From the NCBI GenBank assembly GCA_029548715.1, contig JAKPMW010000361.1, positions 1 to 20,596 on the forward strand: 20,596 nucleotides of DNA. Direction: 5' to 3'. Numbering within the stretch: position 1 is the stretch's first letter; each line of letters starts with the position of its first letter. The stretch is from Spirochaetota bacterium. GTDB taxonomy: Bacteria; Spirochaetota; JAGLSM01; JAKPMW01. Shown here piece by piece: positions 8,696-15,911 of the stretch. Both the position numbers and the translations under genes were made by a program. A model generated the notes under the pieces. It worked only from the letters and a program-made list of their open reading frames with translations. It had not been told where the DNA came from and searched no databases.

Positions 8696-9633
8696 CCCGC
8701 TTCCTCATCCAGGACAAGGCTGGCCGCGCCGAGCAGGCCTGCATCGTTTCCCAAAGCGGCGGGCAAAACCCGGCAGGCCCTTCCTGCCGCCGGTAGAACC
8801 CTGAAACGGAAGCTCTCCTCAAGTGGATCAAGCAGGACCGGGCCGGCCGCTGCAATTCCCCCGCCGATAATGACGGCCTCGGGATTAAGAAGATTGGCCG
8901 CCGAAGCAAGGGCCGTCCCCAGCATCTGGCCAGCCTCACGGACAAGGATGCCGGCCCAGGGATCCCCGGAAGAAGCGGCTTCAACGATATCCAGCGGCTC
9001 GACAGCCCGCCCGCTGATGCGTGCAAGCATGGTCTCCGGATGACGCTTGACGATGTCCCGGGATCGCTCACGCAAGGCCCAGGCAGAGGCATAGGCCTCG
9101 ATACAGCCTGTCCCTCCACAGGTACAGCGACGTCCGTTGGGATCAACAATCATATGTCCGAATTCGCCCGCATATCCCGAGGCCCCGGAGAGTACCCGGC
9201 CATGGACGATCACCCCACCGCCGATCCCTGTTCCGAGAGTAATGACAAGTGCGGTATCCATCCCCCGTGCGGCACCCCAGCGATGCTCGCCGTGGGCTGC
9301 ATTATTGGCATCATTATCCATGCAGACACGATCAGACAGGCCGGCAAAGACCTCTTTCATGGACACGTCAACCAGATGGGAAATGTTTTCAGAATATCCG
9401 GCAATGGCCGCCCTGTCCCTGTCAATCGCGCCAGGGGCGCCTACCCCGATGCCGGCAATCCGGCCGTCCAGCCCCTTGGTCAGGCGCCCTGCCATTTCCT
9501 GCAGGACCGCTATCGCCTGTTCGCGTCGGGGTGGAACCGCCTGACGATCCCGTGAAACAATCGTGCCATCAGGCAAAACCATGGCAGCCTTGAAAAACGA
9601 ACCTCCAATATCGAAGGAAAGAACCCTGTCCAT
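8692..9633 (-). CDS. ROK-family sugar kinase (glucokinase-like)
   Basis: A 313-aa cytoplasmic kinase that should phosphorylate glucose or a related hexose with ATP. It has the phosphate-binding DIGGS motif (residues 8-12), the catalytic Asp108 in DNDANNAA, the GTGIGGGV nucleotide loop (134-141) and the ROK zinc signature: His160 and Cys170, Cys172, Cys177 in the CTCGGTGCIE region. No helix-turn-helix domain precedes the kinase domain, so it is an enzyme and not a ROK repressor. Length matches bacterial ROK glucokinases. Exact sugar specificity (glucose, N-acetylglucosamine or N-acetylmannosamine) is not settled by the motifs I can read. It follows the thioredoxin-like lipoprotein gene by 15 bp and overlaps the next by 4 bp. 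Confidence 0.92.
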   Translation of the reverse strand: MDRVLSFDIGGSFFKAAMVLPDGTIVSRDRQAVPPRREQAIAVLQEMAGRLTKGLDGRIAGIGVGAPGAIDRDRAAIAGYSENISHLVDVSMKEVFAGLSDRVCMDNDANNAAHGEHRWGAARGMDTALVITLGTGIGGGVIVHGRVLSGASGYAGEFGHMIVDPNGRRCTCGGTGCIEAYASAWALRERSRDIVKRHPETMLARISGRAVEPLDIVEAASSGDPWAGILVREAGQMLGTALASAANLLNPEAVIIGGGIAAAGPVLLDPLEESFRFRVLPAAGRACRVLPAALGNDAGLLGAASLVLDEEAG

Positions 9634-9648
9634 GACCCAGACCTTGGC

Positions 9649-10605
9649 CTAAAACTGCTGTGATTGCAGGTAGCGCAACCGGTCAGCAATCGAGTCACGC
9701 TGGCTCCCGGGCGGAGCGGTCTCGAGAGCCCTGGTAAAATGCCCGATACAGGTCGTGCGTTCGCGCAACTGGTAGGCAACTTCACCCAGGGCCGCATGCA
9801 GCCTGCTGGCAGCAGCCCCGGCGGGTTTTCGCTCAAGCAGCCTTTCGAGCTTGACCCGTGCCTGCTTCCATTCAAAACGCTCAAACTCGGTTTTTTCGAT
9901 CTCATCAACACCCTGCCTGACAAGGGTATCCCGCCAGACCTGGGGCCAGCCGGTTTCAAGTACCCTCAGCCACTGATCACGCCGGGAAAGATCCCCCAGG
10001 GCGGTAAAGTAGTCAACCAGTTCGACAGCATACTCCGGATCCTTCGAACCACCCATGGCAAGTGCCTTAAGCTGGTGATAGGCCGTGTCCACACCCCATT
10101 CACGCAGTCTTGTCAGGGCCACCCTGGCCTTGGCTCCATTGGTTGCCTTGGCAAGGAGCGCTGCCAGCTCGGGACGCCGCTCACGGGTCCGTTCCTCAAG
10201 CGTACGGAAAAATTCTTCGGCCGATGCCTCATTGTACCCGCCGATGTGGTAGGGCAGTCCGCGCGAATCAGTCAGGACAATCACCGGAAACCAGCGGGCA
10301 CCATAGCGGGCCTGGAGCTGCCTTCCACCCTGCCAGCGCTCGGGATCGCTTTTTTTCAGTGCTTCAGTCATGTCCACCTTGACAACCTCGTAGAGCCGCC
10401 AGGGATTCCATGCTGCATTCGTCAACACATTCTGCTCAAGCTGACTGCAGGCATGGCACTCATCGGACTTTGAGACAATTATGAGAATGTCTTTTGCGGA
10501 GGATCCGGCAGCCTTGACGGCAGAATCAAGTGAATCATGCGTCCGCTCCGCCGAGCAGGCAGCAAACACAGCCAGCATGAGCAGACAGGAAATTCGGTAA
10601 CCCAT
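9649..10605 (-). CDS. Thioredoxin-fold lipoprotein with C-terminal helical repeats
   Basis: A 318-aa envelope protein. ATG 10605 is chosen because GGAGG (complement of 10615-10619) lies 9 bases upstream; the longer TTG start would swallow the ribosome binding site. The signal peptide ends in a lipobox (FAAC, Cys17). Residues ~30-140 are thioredoxin-like: a CHAC active site (Cys50, Cys53) after a beta strand (DILIIVSKSDE), and the WFPVIVLTD segment holding the conserved cis-proline. Residues ~150-318 look like helical repeats of TPR type (LHAALGEVAYQLRERTTCIGHFTRALE). A periplasmic thiol-disulfide role or a protein-binding scaffold is likely; the partner is unknown. It lies 55 bp downstream of the receiver gene in the same unit. 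Confidence 0.87.
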   Translation of the reverse strand: MGYRISCLLMLAVFAACSAERTHDSLDSAVKAAGSSAKDILIIVSKSDECHACSQLEQNVLTNAAWNPWRLYEVVKVDMTEALKKSDPERWQGGRQLQARYGARWFPVIVLTDSRGLPYHIGGYNEASAEEFFRTLEERTRERRPELAALLAKATNGAKARVALTRLREWGVDTAYHQLKALAMGGSKDPEYAVELVDYFTALGDLSRRDQWLRVLETGWPQVWRDTLVRQGVDEIEKTEFERFEWKQARVKLERLLERKPAGAAASRLHAALGEVAYQLRERTTCIGHFTRALETAPPGSQRDSIADRLRYLQSQQF

Positions 10606-10660
10606 GAGCGACAACCTCCAGAAAGTGAACGGACCTCCTGTAATCTATCACGGGAAACAC

Positions 10661-11044
10661 TCAGGATACAACCCCGCTCTCGGCAAGCACCTCGCTGATT
10701 TTTTCGAGTACCCGCTCACGCTGCAGGGGCTTGATGATATATCCCGCTGCACCCAGTTCCCTGACTTCAAGAACAGTCTCCTTCTTCCCGATTCCGGAGA
10801 CGACGACACAGAGCATCTGTGGCCAGTGCATCCTGATATGCCGCAGGGTATCCACCCCGCTTGTTCCCGGCATGGTAATATCGAGCGTCACAAGGTCAAT
10901 CTGGTCCGCCCTGGCTTCGAGGCAGGCAATCGCATCATCGCCACTGACGGCCACCGCGGCAATCGTATGGCCGCCCTTGACCAGGATCTGTGAGAGCTGG
11001 GTTGTCACAAATGCCGAATCATCAACCACAAGAATGCGAGCCAA
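10661..11044 (-). CDS. Single-domain response regulator (CheY-like receiver)
   Basis: A 127-aa stand-alone receiver domain. From a TTG start at 11044 the sequence begins MARILVVDDS, with acidic pocket Asp8/Asp9, phospho-acceptor Asp55 in TLDITMPG, switch residue Ser83 and Lys105 in IIKPL. I chose TTG because AGGAG (complement of 11052-11056) lies 7 bases upstream; the alternative GTG at 11059 overlaps the flgH stop (GTGA) but has no good ribosome binding site. There is no output domain, so it must act by protein-protein contact, as CheY does on the flagellar motor. Its position straight after flgH fits a motility-related role, but no histidine kinase or chemotaxis gene is adjacent. Confidence 0.93.
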   Translation of the reverse strand: MARILVVDDSAFVTTQLSQILVKGGHTIAAVAVSGDDAIACLEARADQIDLVTLDITMPGTSGVDTLRHIRMHWPQMLCVVVSGIGKKETVLEVRELGAAGYIIKPLQRERVLEKISEVLAESGVVS

Positions 11045-11055
11045 TCCGGTTCTCC

Positions 11056-11730
11056 TCACTGCCTGAACAGGATGTCATGAATACGGTTGAGGTACTGCAT
11101 GAGCAGCCTGCGCTTGACCTCATCGGAAAATTCGGGCGCATCCTGTCCGGCCCGCTGGTTGGTATTTGTCGATGCGACAATGTCGGTTGGCCTGAGGGCA
11201 TTTTGCCTGGCCACAGCCGGGCCGATCCATGCGAAAGAGAGATTGGCAATATCGGTTGAAGCGACAAAGTTTCCGTCGGCAACATCCTGCGCGCGCACCT
11301 GTCCCTGAATGGCAACCTGTTCAGTCTGCCCGTTGAGCAAGAGGCTGTGATTTCCCCTGAAGGCGATTATTCCGTTTGTAGCGATACTGTCAACAACCAC
11401 CGCGATTGTCGTGGCAAACTCACGCTCACTGGTGTACTCGAGGTTGTTGTTCCTGTTGAAGGTTGTATTGTTGTCGATCGAGGGCAAAAACGAAAAGGTC
11501 TTGAGATCAGGCTTGCCCAGATTCAGTTTTTGCGTATCACCAGCCTTCATTTCGGTTCGATAGCGCACAAGATTCCGGTATGAAAAGCGGATTTTGAGGA
11601 TATCACCGGGAACAACCTTGCCCCGGGACGAAAACAGGTGCCCGTCCTGCCAGAGGGAGACCCCGGCCAGCGGGACACCCGGGCCAAGCAGGCAGGCCAA
11701 AAGCGGCAGACACCAGTACCCCAGTTTCAT
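11056..11730 (-). CDS. flgH: Flagellar L-ring protein FlgH homologue
   Basis: A 224-aa secreted protein with the FlgH fold signature: PGDILKIRF near the N-terminus, a central segment of asparagine-rich strands, and the motif pair IAFRGNHSLLLNGQTEQVAIQGQVRAQDV ... VASTDIANLSFAWIGPA (read as several short motifs), matching the G-x-V-R-P-x-D and S-x-x-IA pattern of L-ring proteins. The signal peptide probably ends near residue 22; a lipobox-like LLAC at residues 10-13 is too close to the N-terminus to be convincing, whereas typical FlgH is a lipoprotein. A GAGG (complement of 11740-11743) lies 9 bases upstream of ATG 11730. FlgI and FlgA, the usual neighbours, are absent. The unusual ending (about residues 185-224) is charged and helical. 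Confidence 0.85.
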   Translation of the reverse strand: MKLGYWCLPLLACLLGPGVPLAGVSLWQDGHLFSSRGKVVPGDILKIRFSYRNLVRYRTEMKAGDTQKLNLGKPDLKTFSFLPSIDNNTTFNRNNNLEYTSEREFATTIAVVVDSIATNGIIAFRGNHSLLLNGQTEQVAIQGQVRAQDVADGNFVASTDIANLSFAWIGPAVARQNALRPTDIVASTNTNQRAGQDAPEFSDEVKRRLLMQYLNRIHDILFRQ

Positions 11731-11760
11731 CGTTTCATACCTCGCTCAGCAGTTGTCCCA

Positions 11761-11788
11761 GTTGTATATCGGCATACGGGTACGTCAA
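11761..11788 (-). promoter_or_regulatory. Candidate promoter for the flgH operon
   Basis: On the minus strand, TTGACG (complement of 11783-11788) and TACAAC (complement of 11761-11766) are 16 bp apart. The site lies just downstream of the terminator closing the previous unit and about 30-60 bases before flgH, where a promoter is expected. Confidence 0.42.
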
Positions 11789-11796
11789 ACCCAGCC

Positions 11797-11832
11797 AAAA
11801 AAAACGGGAGACCGGATCGCCCGTCTCCCGTT
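11797..11832 (-). terminator. Intrinsic terminator after the basic ribosomal protein gene
   Basis: On the minus strand a 10-bp perfect stem (arm AACGGGAGAC, complement 11823-11832, paired with 11803-11812) with a 10-base loop is followed by a run of T (complement of the A tract at 11797-11804). It closes the yicC-to-ribosomal-protein unit, 18 bases after its last stop codon. Confidence 0.92.
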
Positions 11833-11850
11833 GTACCTGGATGCAACACC

Positions 11851-11940
11851 CTACTTCTTCTTGTGCCGGTTGGCACGTCGCTTTTTTTTGCGCTTGTGTG
11901 TCGCGATCTTCATGCGCTTGCGTTTTTTTCCGGACGGCAT
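11851..11940 (-). CDS. Very small basic ribosomal protein (AURKAIP1/COX24-domain, bS22-like)
   Basis: A 29-aa protein, MPSGKKRKRMKIATHKRKK followed by KRRANRHKKK, made of Lys, Arg and His with few other residues. This matches the tiny AURKAIP1/COX24-domain proteins found in Bacteroidota and Spirochaetota, related to mitochondrial mS38 and the bS22 protein of actinobacterial 30S subunits. It is therefore probably a small-subunit ribosomal protein binding rRNA. AAGGAG (complement of 11950-11955) lies 9 bases upstream of the ATG, and a strong terminator follows, so this is a real gene despite its size. I see no clear promoter in the ~100 bp before it; it may be the last gene of the upstream operon. 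Confidence 0.9.
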   Translation of the reverse strand: MPSGKKRKRMKIATHKRKKKRRANRHKKK

Positions 11941-12039
11941 GGAAACACGCTCCTTGTGCTGGAATCACTGCCCCGGAATCTGGAACAGTGCGCGTAGCCG
12001 TGTAAAAGTACGCATAAACCGTGAAAGCGCGTATTTTTT

Positions 12040-13059
12040 TTACTCAAGCAATCGTGCCAGGTTTTCGTCTGCAGACGAAAACCTGCGCAGGGCCTCCCGC
12101 ACCTTTTCCTCATCACCCCGCTGACAGCACAAAACGGTATCTCCCGACTGCACAACGAGCATGTTTTTCAATCCGCTGACAAGGACCATCCCATCAGGGG
12201 CGTCGGACAACACAATGCAATCCCGTGTCTCATTGACCAGACCGGGACCAATCCGGCAATTGGCCTGGCTGTCGGTGCGGATATAACGGGCAAGGTCCTC
12301 GTAGGACCTGAGCGGATCCCAGACAAGGCTGGAGGGCACGAGCAGCCAGTTGCGGATCCGGGAGAGAAAGCCGGACGGGATATCAGGTTCATCTGCACCC
12401 TGCGACGTCTCGGAAAGGACAGTCAGGGCATCCACCAGAAAGGTAGCCGTATTCCAGAGGTGGATCCCGGTCATCCAGAGCCCCCCCCTGTCTGCTGCCG
12501 CCTCGGCCTCACTCCGGGAGCAGGAGGGAAAAAAGCGGCGGACATCCCTTCCGACAACATGGCCCGAGCGGATGCAGGCATCACCCGGCAAGATGCAGTC
12601 ATACCCGGCACGTATCTCAGAAACCGCTACCGTCCCCGTAACCACACACCCTGTGGCATGGGCCAGACGGGCAGCATCATGGACGAGGTCGGAAAACGCC
12701 AGGTCATCTCCCGCAATCATTCCGGCCGGACAGGTCACTATCTGGGAATCCGGCTGAATACGGGCGATCTCTTCGGAGACAGCGTAGATCTGAGCCAGAC
12801 TACCCCCGGTTTTTGGAACAATCAGCCCGTGCCAGGATTCAGGGAGAATTTCGGCAACGACCTGGACCACCTGGGGGGGACAGACGATCCGCATGCGATC
12901 GGGCTGAACGACGGTCAGCATACGTTCCCAGGCGGCTTCGAAAAGAGTCTTGCCACCAAAAAAAGGACGGCAGGAAAACGGGTGAGCCTTTCTGTCAAGC
13001 GGCCAGAGTGCCCGCTGCTCATCTCCGACGGTGAGGATTCCAAAGAGGCTGGAACTCAT
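12040..13059 (-). CDS. Divergent mannose-1-phosphate guanylyltransferase-like protein (nucleotidyltransferase fold)
   Basis: A 339-aa protein. ATG 13059 is supported by GGAGG (complement of 13067-13071) 7 bases upstream and a 4-bp overlap with miaA. Its overall layout follows ManC/GMPP enzymes, which make GDP-mannose from GTP and mannose-1-phosphate: an N-terminal ALWPLDR segment (17-23), then a Rossmann-like region, and GGLWMTGIHLWNTATFL near 192-208, matching the usual YLWNSGMFLF. However, the key motifs are altered: the GGxGTRLWPLSR loop reads GDEQRALWPLDR, PADH is replaced by CPAGMIAGDD (110-119), YGYI by AGYDCI, and the FxEKP lysine motif is not apparent. Either a catalytically changed member or a regulatory relative. 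A manB/manA partner is not nearby. Its neighbours concern RNA metabolism, which is unexpected. Confidence 0.72.
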   Translation of the reverse strand: MSSSLFGILTVGDEQRALWPLDRKAHPFSCRPFFGGKTLFEAAWERMLTVVQPDRMRIVCPPQVVQVVAEILPESWHGLIVPKTGGSLAQIYAVSEEIARIQPDSQIVTCPAGMIAGDDLAFSDLVHDAARLAHATGCVVTGTVAVSEIRAGYDCILPGDACIRSGHVVGRDVRRFFPSCSRSEAEAAADRGGLWMTGIHLWNTATFLVDALTVLSETSQGADEPDIPSGFLSRIRNWLLVPSSLVWDPLRSYEDLARYIRTDSQANCRIGPGLVNETRDCIVLSDAPDGMVLVSGLKNMLVVQSGDTVLCCQRGDEEKVREALRRFSSADENLARLLE

Positions 13060-13961
13060 TCCTGCACCTCCTTCGCACAGTGTGCGGCGATGCGTTCGTA
13101 ATCCCTCGCATGAAACCAGACAAGGGACGGCATCCGGCGGAAAAGCATGATTTGTCTGTGGGCCAGGGCCCTGGTATTGACCACGCACTCATGCCGGGCC
13201 TGATCGAGTGATATCCGGCCTTCAATGCACGCCAGGCACTCCCGATAACCAACACCCTGCATGGAGGTCATCCCCGCATGACAGCCACGCTCGACAAGGC
13301 GGGAAACCTCGGCAAACAGCCCGTCCGCAAACATCCGTTCAACCCTCGCCTCAATCCGGGCAGCCAGTTCGTCCCGATCCAGTATCAGCCCGACAAGGGC
13401 ATATTTCCACGGACCCGGCCTGGTTTGTTCCCTGTGCAAGCGGGTAATGCCTGTTCCGGTCAGATAGAGGACTTCAAGCGCCCGGATGATCCGGCGAAGA
13501 TCGCCGGGAGAAAGACGGTCTGCAGTTTCAGGATCTCTGGCCACCAGCTCGGCATATAACGAACCCGGGGCTTCCTGCTCGCGTGATTCAAACTGCCTGC
13601 GCAACCCGGCATCACGGGCCGGACCGTCACACAGCCCCTCAACCAGCCCCCTGACGTAGAGTCCGGTCCCCCCGACAATCACAACCGGCCTCTTTGCCTC
13701 CAGGGCAGCAGCAATATGCTCCCGAGCCTGGCGAAGATGTTCACCCACACTCCAGACCTCAGCCGGGTCGACGCAGTCTATCATGACATGCTCAAGTGTT
13801 GCCCGTTCGCGGGCATCAGGTTTGGCGGTTCCGATGTCCATTTCGCGGTAGACCTGCATGGAGTCCACCGATACGGCAAGAGCGCCGCTCCCTCCAAAAA
13901 CAGCACAAGCCGCGGCAGTCTTGCCCGCGGCTGTTGGCCCACAGAGTACAGGGATGGTCAT
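13056..13961 (-). CDS. miaA: tRNA dimethylallyltransferase MiaA
   Basis: A 301-aa enzyme that transfers a dimethylallyl group to A37 of tRNAs reading codons beginning with U, improving decoding. The P-loop GPTAAGKT (8-15) and the DSMQVYREMDIGTAKP motif (33-48) are intact. The central TGTGLYVRGLVEGLCDG region is as in the family: written GGTGLYVRGL here, binding the isoprenoid. Later, QGVGYRE and NTRALAHRQIMLFRRMP are characteristic C-terminal motifs. Length is typical. It starts 15 bp after rpoZ and overlaps the nucleotidyltransferase gene by 4 bp; the start has only a weak Shine-Dalgarno (GGGA), so translation may depend on the upstream gene. Confidence 0.97.
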   Translation of the reverse strand: MTIPVLCGPTAAGKTAAACAVFGGSGALAVSVDSMQVYREMDIGTAKPDARERATLEHVMIDCVDPAEVWSVGEHLRQAREHIAAALEAKRPVVIVGGTGLYVRGLVEGLCDGPARDAGLRRQFESREQEAPGSLYAELVARDPETADRLSPGDLRRIIRALEVLYLTGTGITRLHREQTRPGPWKYALVGLILDRDELAARIEARVERMFADGLFAEVSRLVERGCHAGMTSMQGVGYRECLACIEGRISLDQARHECVVNTRALAHRQIMLFRRMPSLVWFHARDYERIAAHCAKEVQE

Positions 13962-13976
13962 CGGGTCCCGATTACA

Positions 13977-14204
13977 TCAAACGTCGTCCTGCATCTTCCG
14001 GGAGACAGAATCCACCCCGGTCTTGATCGGGATCTTTTCGTCAAGGAGCTTTGAGATCGCCAATACGGCAAGCTTGTCCCGCATCTTGCTGATTTCCTCA
14101 GAAGACGTCGTAGTTGCAATATGCTGCGAGATCTTCATGGCAGCCACGCACATCTCATAGCGGTTTTCGTTGCGGTTGAGCAACTTCTCAAACGGAATGG
14201 CCAT
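13977..14204 (-). CDS. rpoZ: RNA polymerase omega subunit
   Basis: A 75-aa protein that helps assemble and stabilise the beta' subunit of RNA polymerase. ATG 14204 is chosen over longer frames because AAGGAG (complement of 14214-14219) lies 9 bases upstream and the family N-terminus (MAIPFEKLL) begins there. The NRYEMCVAAMKISQHIA helix and the DKLAVLAISKLLDEKI helix are the omega signature. It overlaps the gmk stop by 17 bp, so the ribosome binding site lies inside gmk. Gene order gmk-rpoZ is widely conserved, supporting the call. Confidence 0.88.
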   Translation of the reverse strand: MAIPFEKLLNRNENRYEMCVAAMKISQHIATTTSSEEISKMRDKLAVLAISKLLDEKIPIKTGVDSVSRKMQDDV

Positions 14205-14775
14205 TATCCAGGGCTCCTTTTCGTTCCAGGATGATGCTCCGCACTTCGTTGTATGCGGATTCAAAATCGCTGTTGGTTACAGAATAATCAAAAAACTTCT
14301 CTTCTTCAAGCTCCCTGACAGCATTGGCCAGCCGCAATGCCCGCACCTCGGGAGACTCGGTACTCCGCCCAAGGAGCCTGCTTTCAAGAGTGGCCACATC
14401 CGGAGGCTTGACAAAGATCTTGAGCGCGTCGGGATACTCGGGCCTGATCCTGGCAGCTCCCTGAACATCGATATCAAGAATACAGAGCACACCCGCACCG
14501 GTCTTTGCGGCCAGTTCGCTCCTGAGGGTTCCATACCAGTTGCCGTGAACCTCGGCATACTCGGCAAAATCGCCGTTTTTCCTGTGCTGCTCAAATCTGT
14601 CACGTCCGACAAAGTGATAGTCAACGCCATCCTCCTCACCGGGACGCGCCTGCCGGGTCGTAGCCGACACCGAATAGCGCAGCCAGGGAAACTCTGCCAG
14701 AAGCCGCTTGTAGATGCTTGTCTTTCCGGCACCGGAAGGGCCGCTGATAATACAGAGTCGCCGCTGCTCGATCAT
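14188..14775 (-). CDS. gmk: Guanylate kinase
   Basis: A 195-aa kinase that converts GMP to GDP with ATP. It shows the P-loop GPSGAGKTS (12-20), the GMP-binding SVSATTRQARPGE stretch (36-48), the DYHFV segment, the AEVHGNWYGT motif and the CILDIDVQGA strand. Length matches the family. The ATG at 14775 overlaps the yicC stop by 4 bp (ATGA), and the 3' end overlaps rpoZ by 17 bp, so yicC, gmk and rpoZ are one translational chain. Guanine-nucleotide supply coupled to RNA polymerase is a common operon pairing. Confidence 0.98.
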   Translation of the reverse strand: MIEQRRLCIISGPSGAGKTSIYKRLLAEFPWLRYSVSATTRQARPGEEDGVDYHFVGRDRFEQHRKNGDFAEYAEVHGNWYGTLRSELAAKTGAGVLCILDIDVQGAARIRPEYPDALKIFVKPPDVATLESRLLGRSTESPEVRALRLANAVRELEEEKFFDYSVTNSDFESAYNEVRSIILERKGALDNGHSV

Positions 14776-15638
14776 TCGATATTCCTTGCCTGTTCCCGGA
14801 TTTTCTCGAGGATGGCCTTCATGCTGATAACCTCATTGGATATGTTCAGATCGTTTTGCTTGGAACCGACAGTATTGATTTCGCGGTTCATCTCCTGGGC
14901 AATGAAATCCAGGATTTTCCCACAGGGCTCGCCTGACGAGAGGTGCGAACCAAACAGGGCAATGTGGCTTTCAAGGCGCTGCAGCTCTTCGTTGACATCG
15001 GTCCGTCCGGCAATGATGGCAGCCTCGCTGAGAACAAGCGCCGGATCAAGAGTCCGGCCGGTCATGGCCTCAAGGCGACGGGCCAGCTCGGCCGCATACT
15101 GGGGAACCAGTCCCCTGGCACGCTTGCGGACAGTCCTGACGGCGCGTCCAAGCAGACCAAGCTGCTTTTCGAGGTCACGCTTCGTCGCCTGTCCATCGTG
15201 AATACGAACCGCATCAAACTGGGCCAGGGCGGCTTCGAGGCATGGGCGCAGGACCTTCCAGGCGGCCTCGGGTGATTCGGCGCGCTGGACCTGGAGTACA
15301 CCTTCAGCGGACATCAGGTGTTCGGCCGAGAGGGGGGCAGAAGCGCCGATCAGGGCGGAGATATCCGAATGGGCCTTGAGGTATGCCTTCACCAGCCCCC
15401 GATCAATCACCACCTTGCGGGATTCGTCCTGCAGGCTTACCTCAAGCCAGACGTCCACCTTGCCACGACTGGCACGGGCCTCAATGGCTTTTTTTACCTG
15501 CGCTTCCCAGGGAGCCAGAAAATGCGGCATGCGTGTCTGGATCTCAAGATAGCGGTTATTGACTGACTTGATCTCTGCCCTGCACACCCAGGCACCTGCC
15601 TGCTCTTTGGACGAGCCGTATCCGGTCATGCTTTTCAT
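14772..15638 (-). CDS. yicC: YicC-family endoribonuclease
   Basis: A 288-aa cytoplasmic protein. The N-terminus MKSMTGYGSSKEQAG corresponds to the conserved MxxSMTGxG start, which fixes ATG 15638 (a longer frame runs back through the tRNA). GGGGG (complement of 15645-15649) lies 6 bases upstream. The EIKSVNNRYLEI motif and the C-terminal DUF1732 block (DFIAQEMNREINTVGSKQND and ILEKIREQARNIE) are characteristic. E. coli YicC is a stress-linked endoribonuclease involved in small RNA decay; the target here is unknown. The hairpin terminator of the tRNA-Ala gene ends about 5 bases before the ribosome binding site. Confidence 0.96.
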   Translation of the reverse strand: MKSMTGYGSSKEQAGAWVCRAEIKSVNNRYLEIQTRMPHFLAPWEAQVKKAIEARASRGKVDVWLEVSLQDESRKVVIDRGLVKAYLKAHSDISALIGASAPLSAEHLMSAEGVLQVQRAESPEAAWKVLRPCLEAALAQFDAVRIHDGQATKRDLEKQLGLLGRAVRTVRKRARGLVPQYAAELARRLEAMTGRTLDPALVLSEAAIIAGRTDVNEELQRLESHIALFGSHLSSGEPCGKILDFIAQEMNREINTVGSKQNDLNISNEVISMKAILEKIREQARNIE

Positions 15639-15653
15639 GGATTGCCCCCATGT

Positions 15654-15678
15654 AAAACGCCGCCCCTGGGGGCGGCGT
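15654..15678 (-). terminator. GC-rich hairpin between tRNA-Ala and yicC
   Basis: On the minus strand a 9-bp stem (arm ACGCCGCCC, complement 15670-15678, pairing with 15657-15665) with a 4-base loop is followed by three more T (complement of 15654-15656). It should end or attenuate transcripts from the tRNA promoter. The U tract is short, so some readthrough into yicC is plausible. Confidence 0.7.
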
Positions 15679-15702
15679 GGTACGGCACAACATGTGCTGG
15701 TG

Positions 15703-15775
<73 letters not shown>

Positions 15776-15810
15776 GCATCTGTCCGGTCAAGACCGTTGC
15801 GGACGCCCAA

Positions 15811-15839
15811 AAGATAGTGTTCGGGGAAATGAGCGTCCA
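15811..15839 (-). promoter_or_regulatory. Candidate promoter for tRNA-Ala
   Basis: On the minus strand TGGACG (complement of 15834-15839) and TATCTT (complement of 15811-15816) are 17 bp apart, placing a start near 15804 and a ~29-base leader before the mature tRNA 5' end. Matches are four of six at each box. Confidence 0.4.
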
Positions 15840-15875
15840 CATTTTTTTGAATTTTCTTCATGACACCCGGCACTG

Positions 15876-15881
15876 TATACT
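15876..15881 (+). promoter_or_regulatory. Candidate -10 box for the BamD-like lipoprotein gene
   Basis: TATACT, the same -10 sequence as at 4689-4694, would start transcripts at about 15888. That gives a ~24-base leader carrying AAGGAG (15900-15905) and the GTG start at 15912. No good -35 is visible, so an activator or a different sigma factor may be involved. Confidence 0.4.
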
Positions 15882-15911
15882 TGTTGCATGCCGCGCCAGA
15901 AGGAGCCCTCT

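Noticed and set aside
8692..9633. ROK transcriptional repressor
   Set aside because: No N-terminal helix-turn-helix domain; the kinase motifs begin at residue 8.
14170..15201. Long plus-strand open frame (343 codons) opposite gmk and yicC
   Set aside because: It lies wholly antisense to two well-supported genes, and its translation is Arg/Ser/Pro-rich with no recognisable motif.
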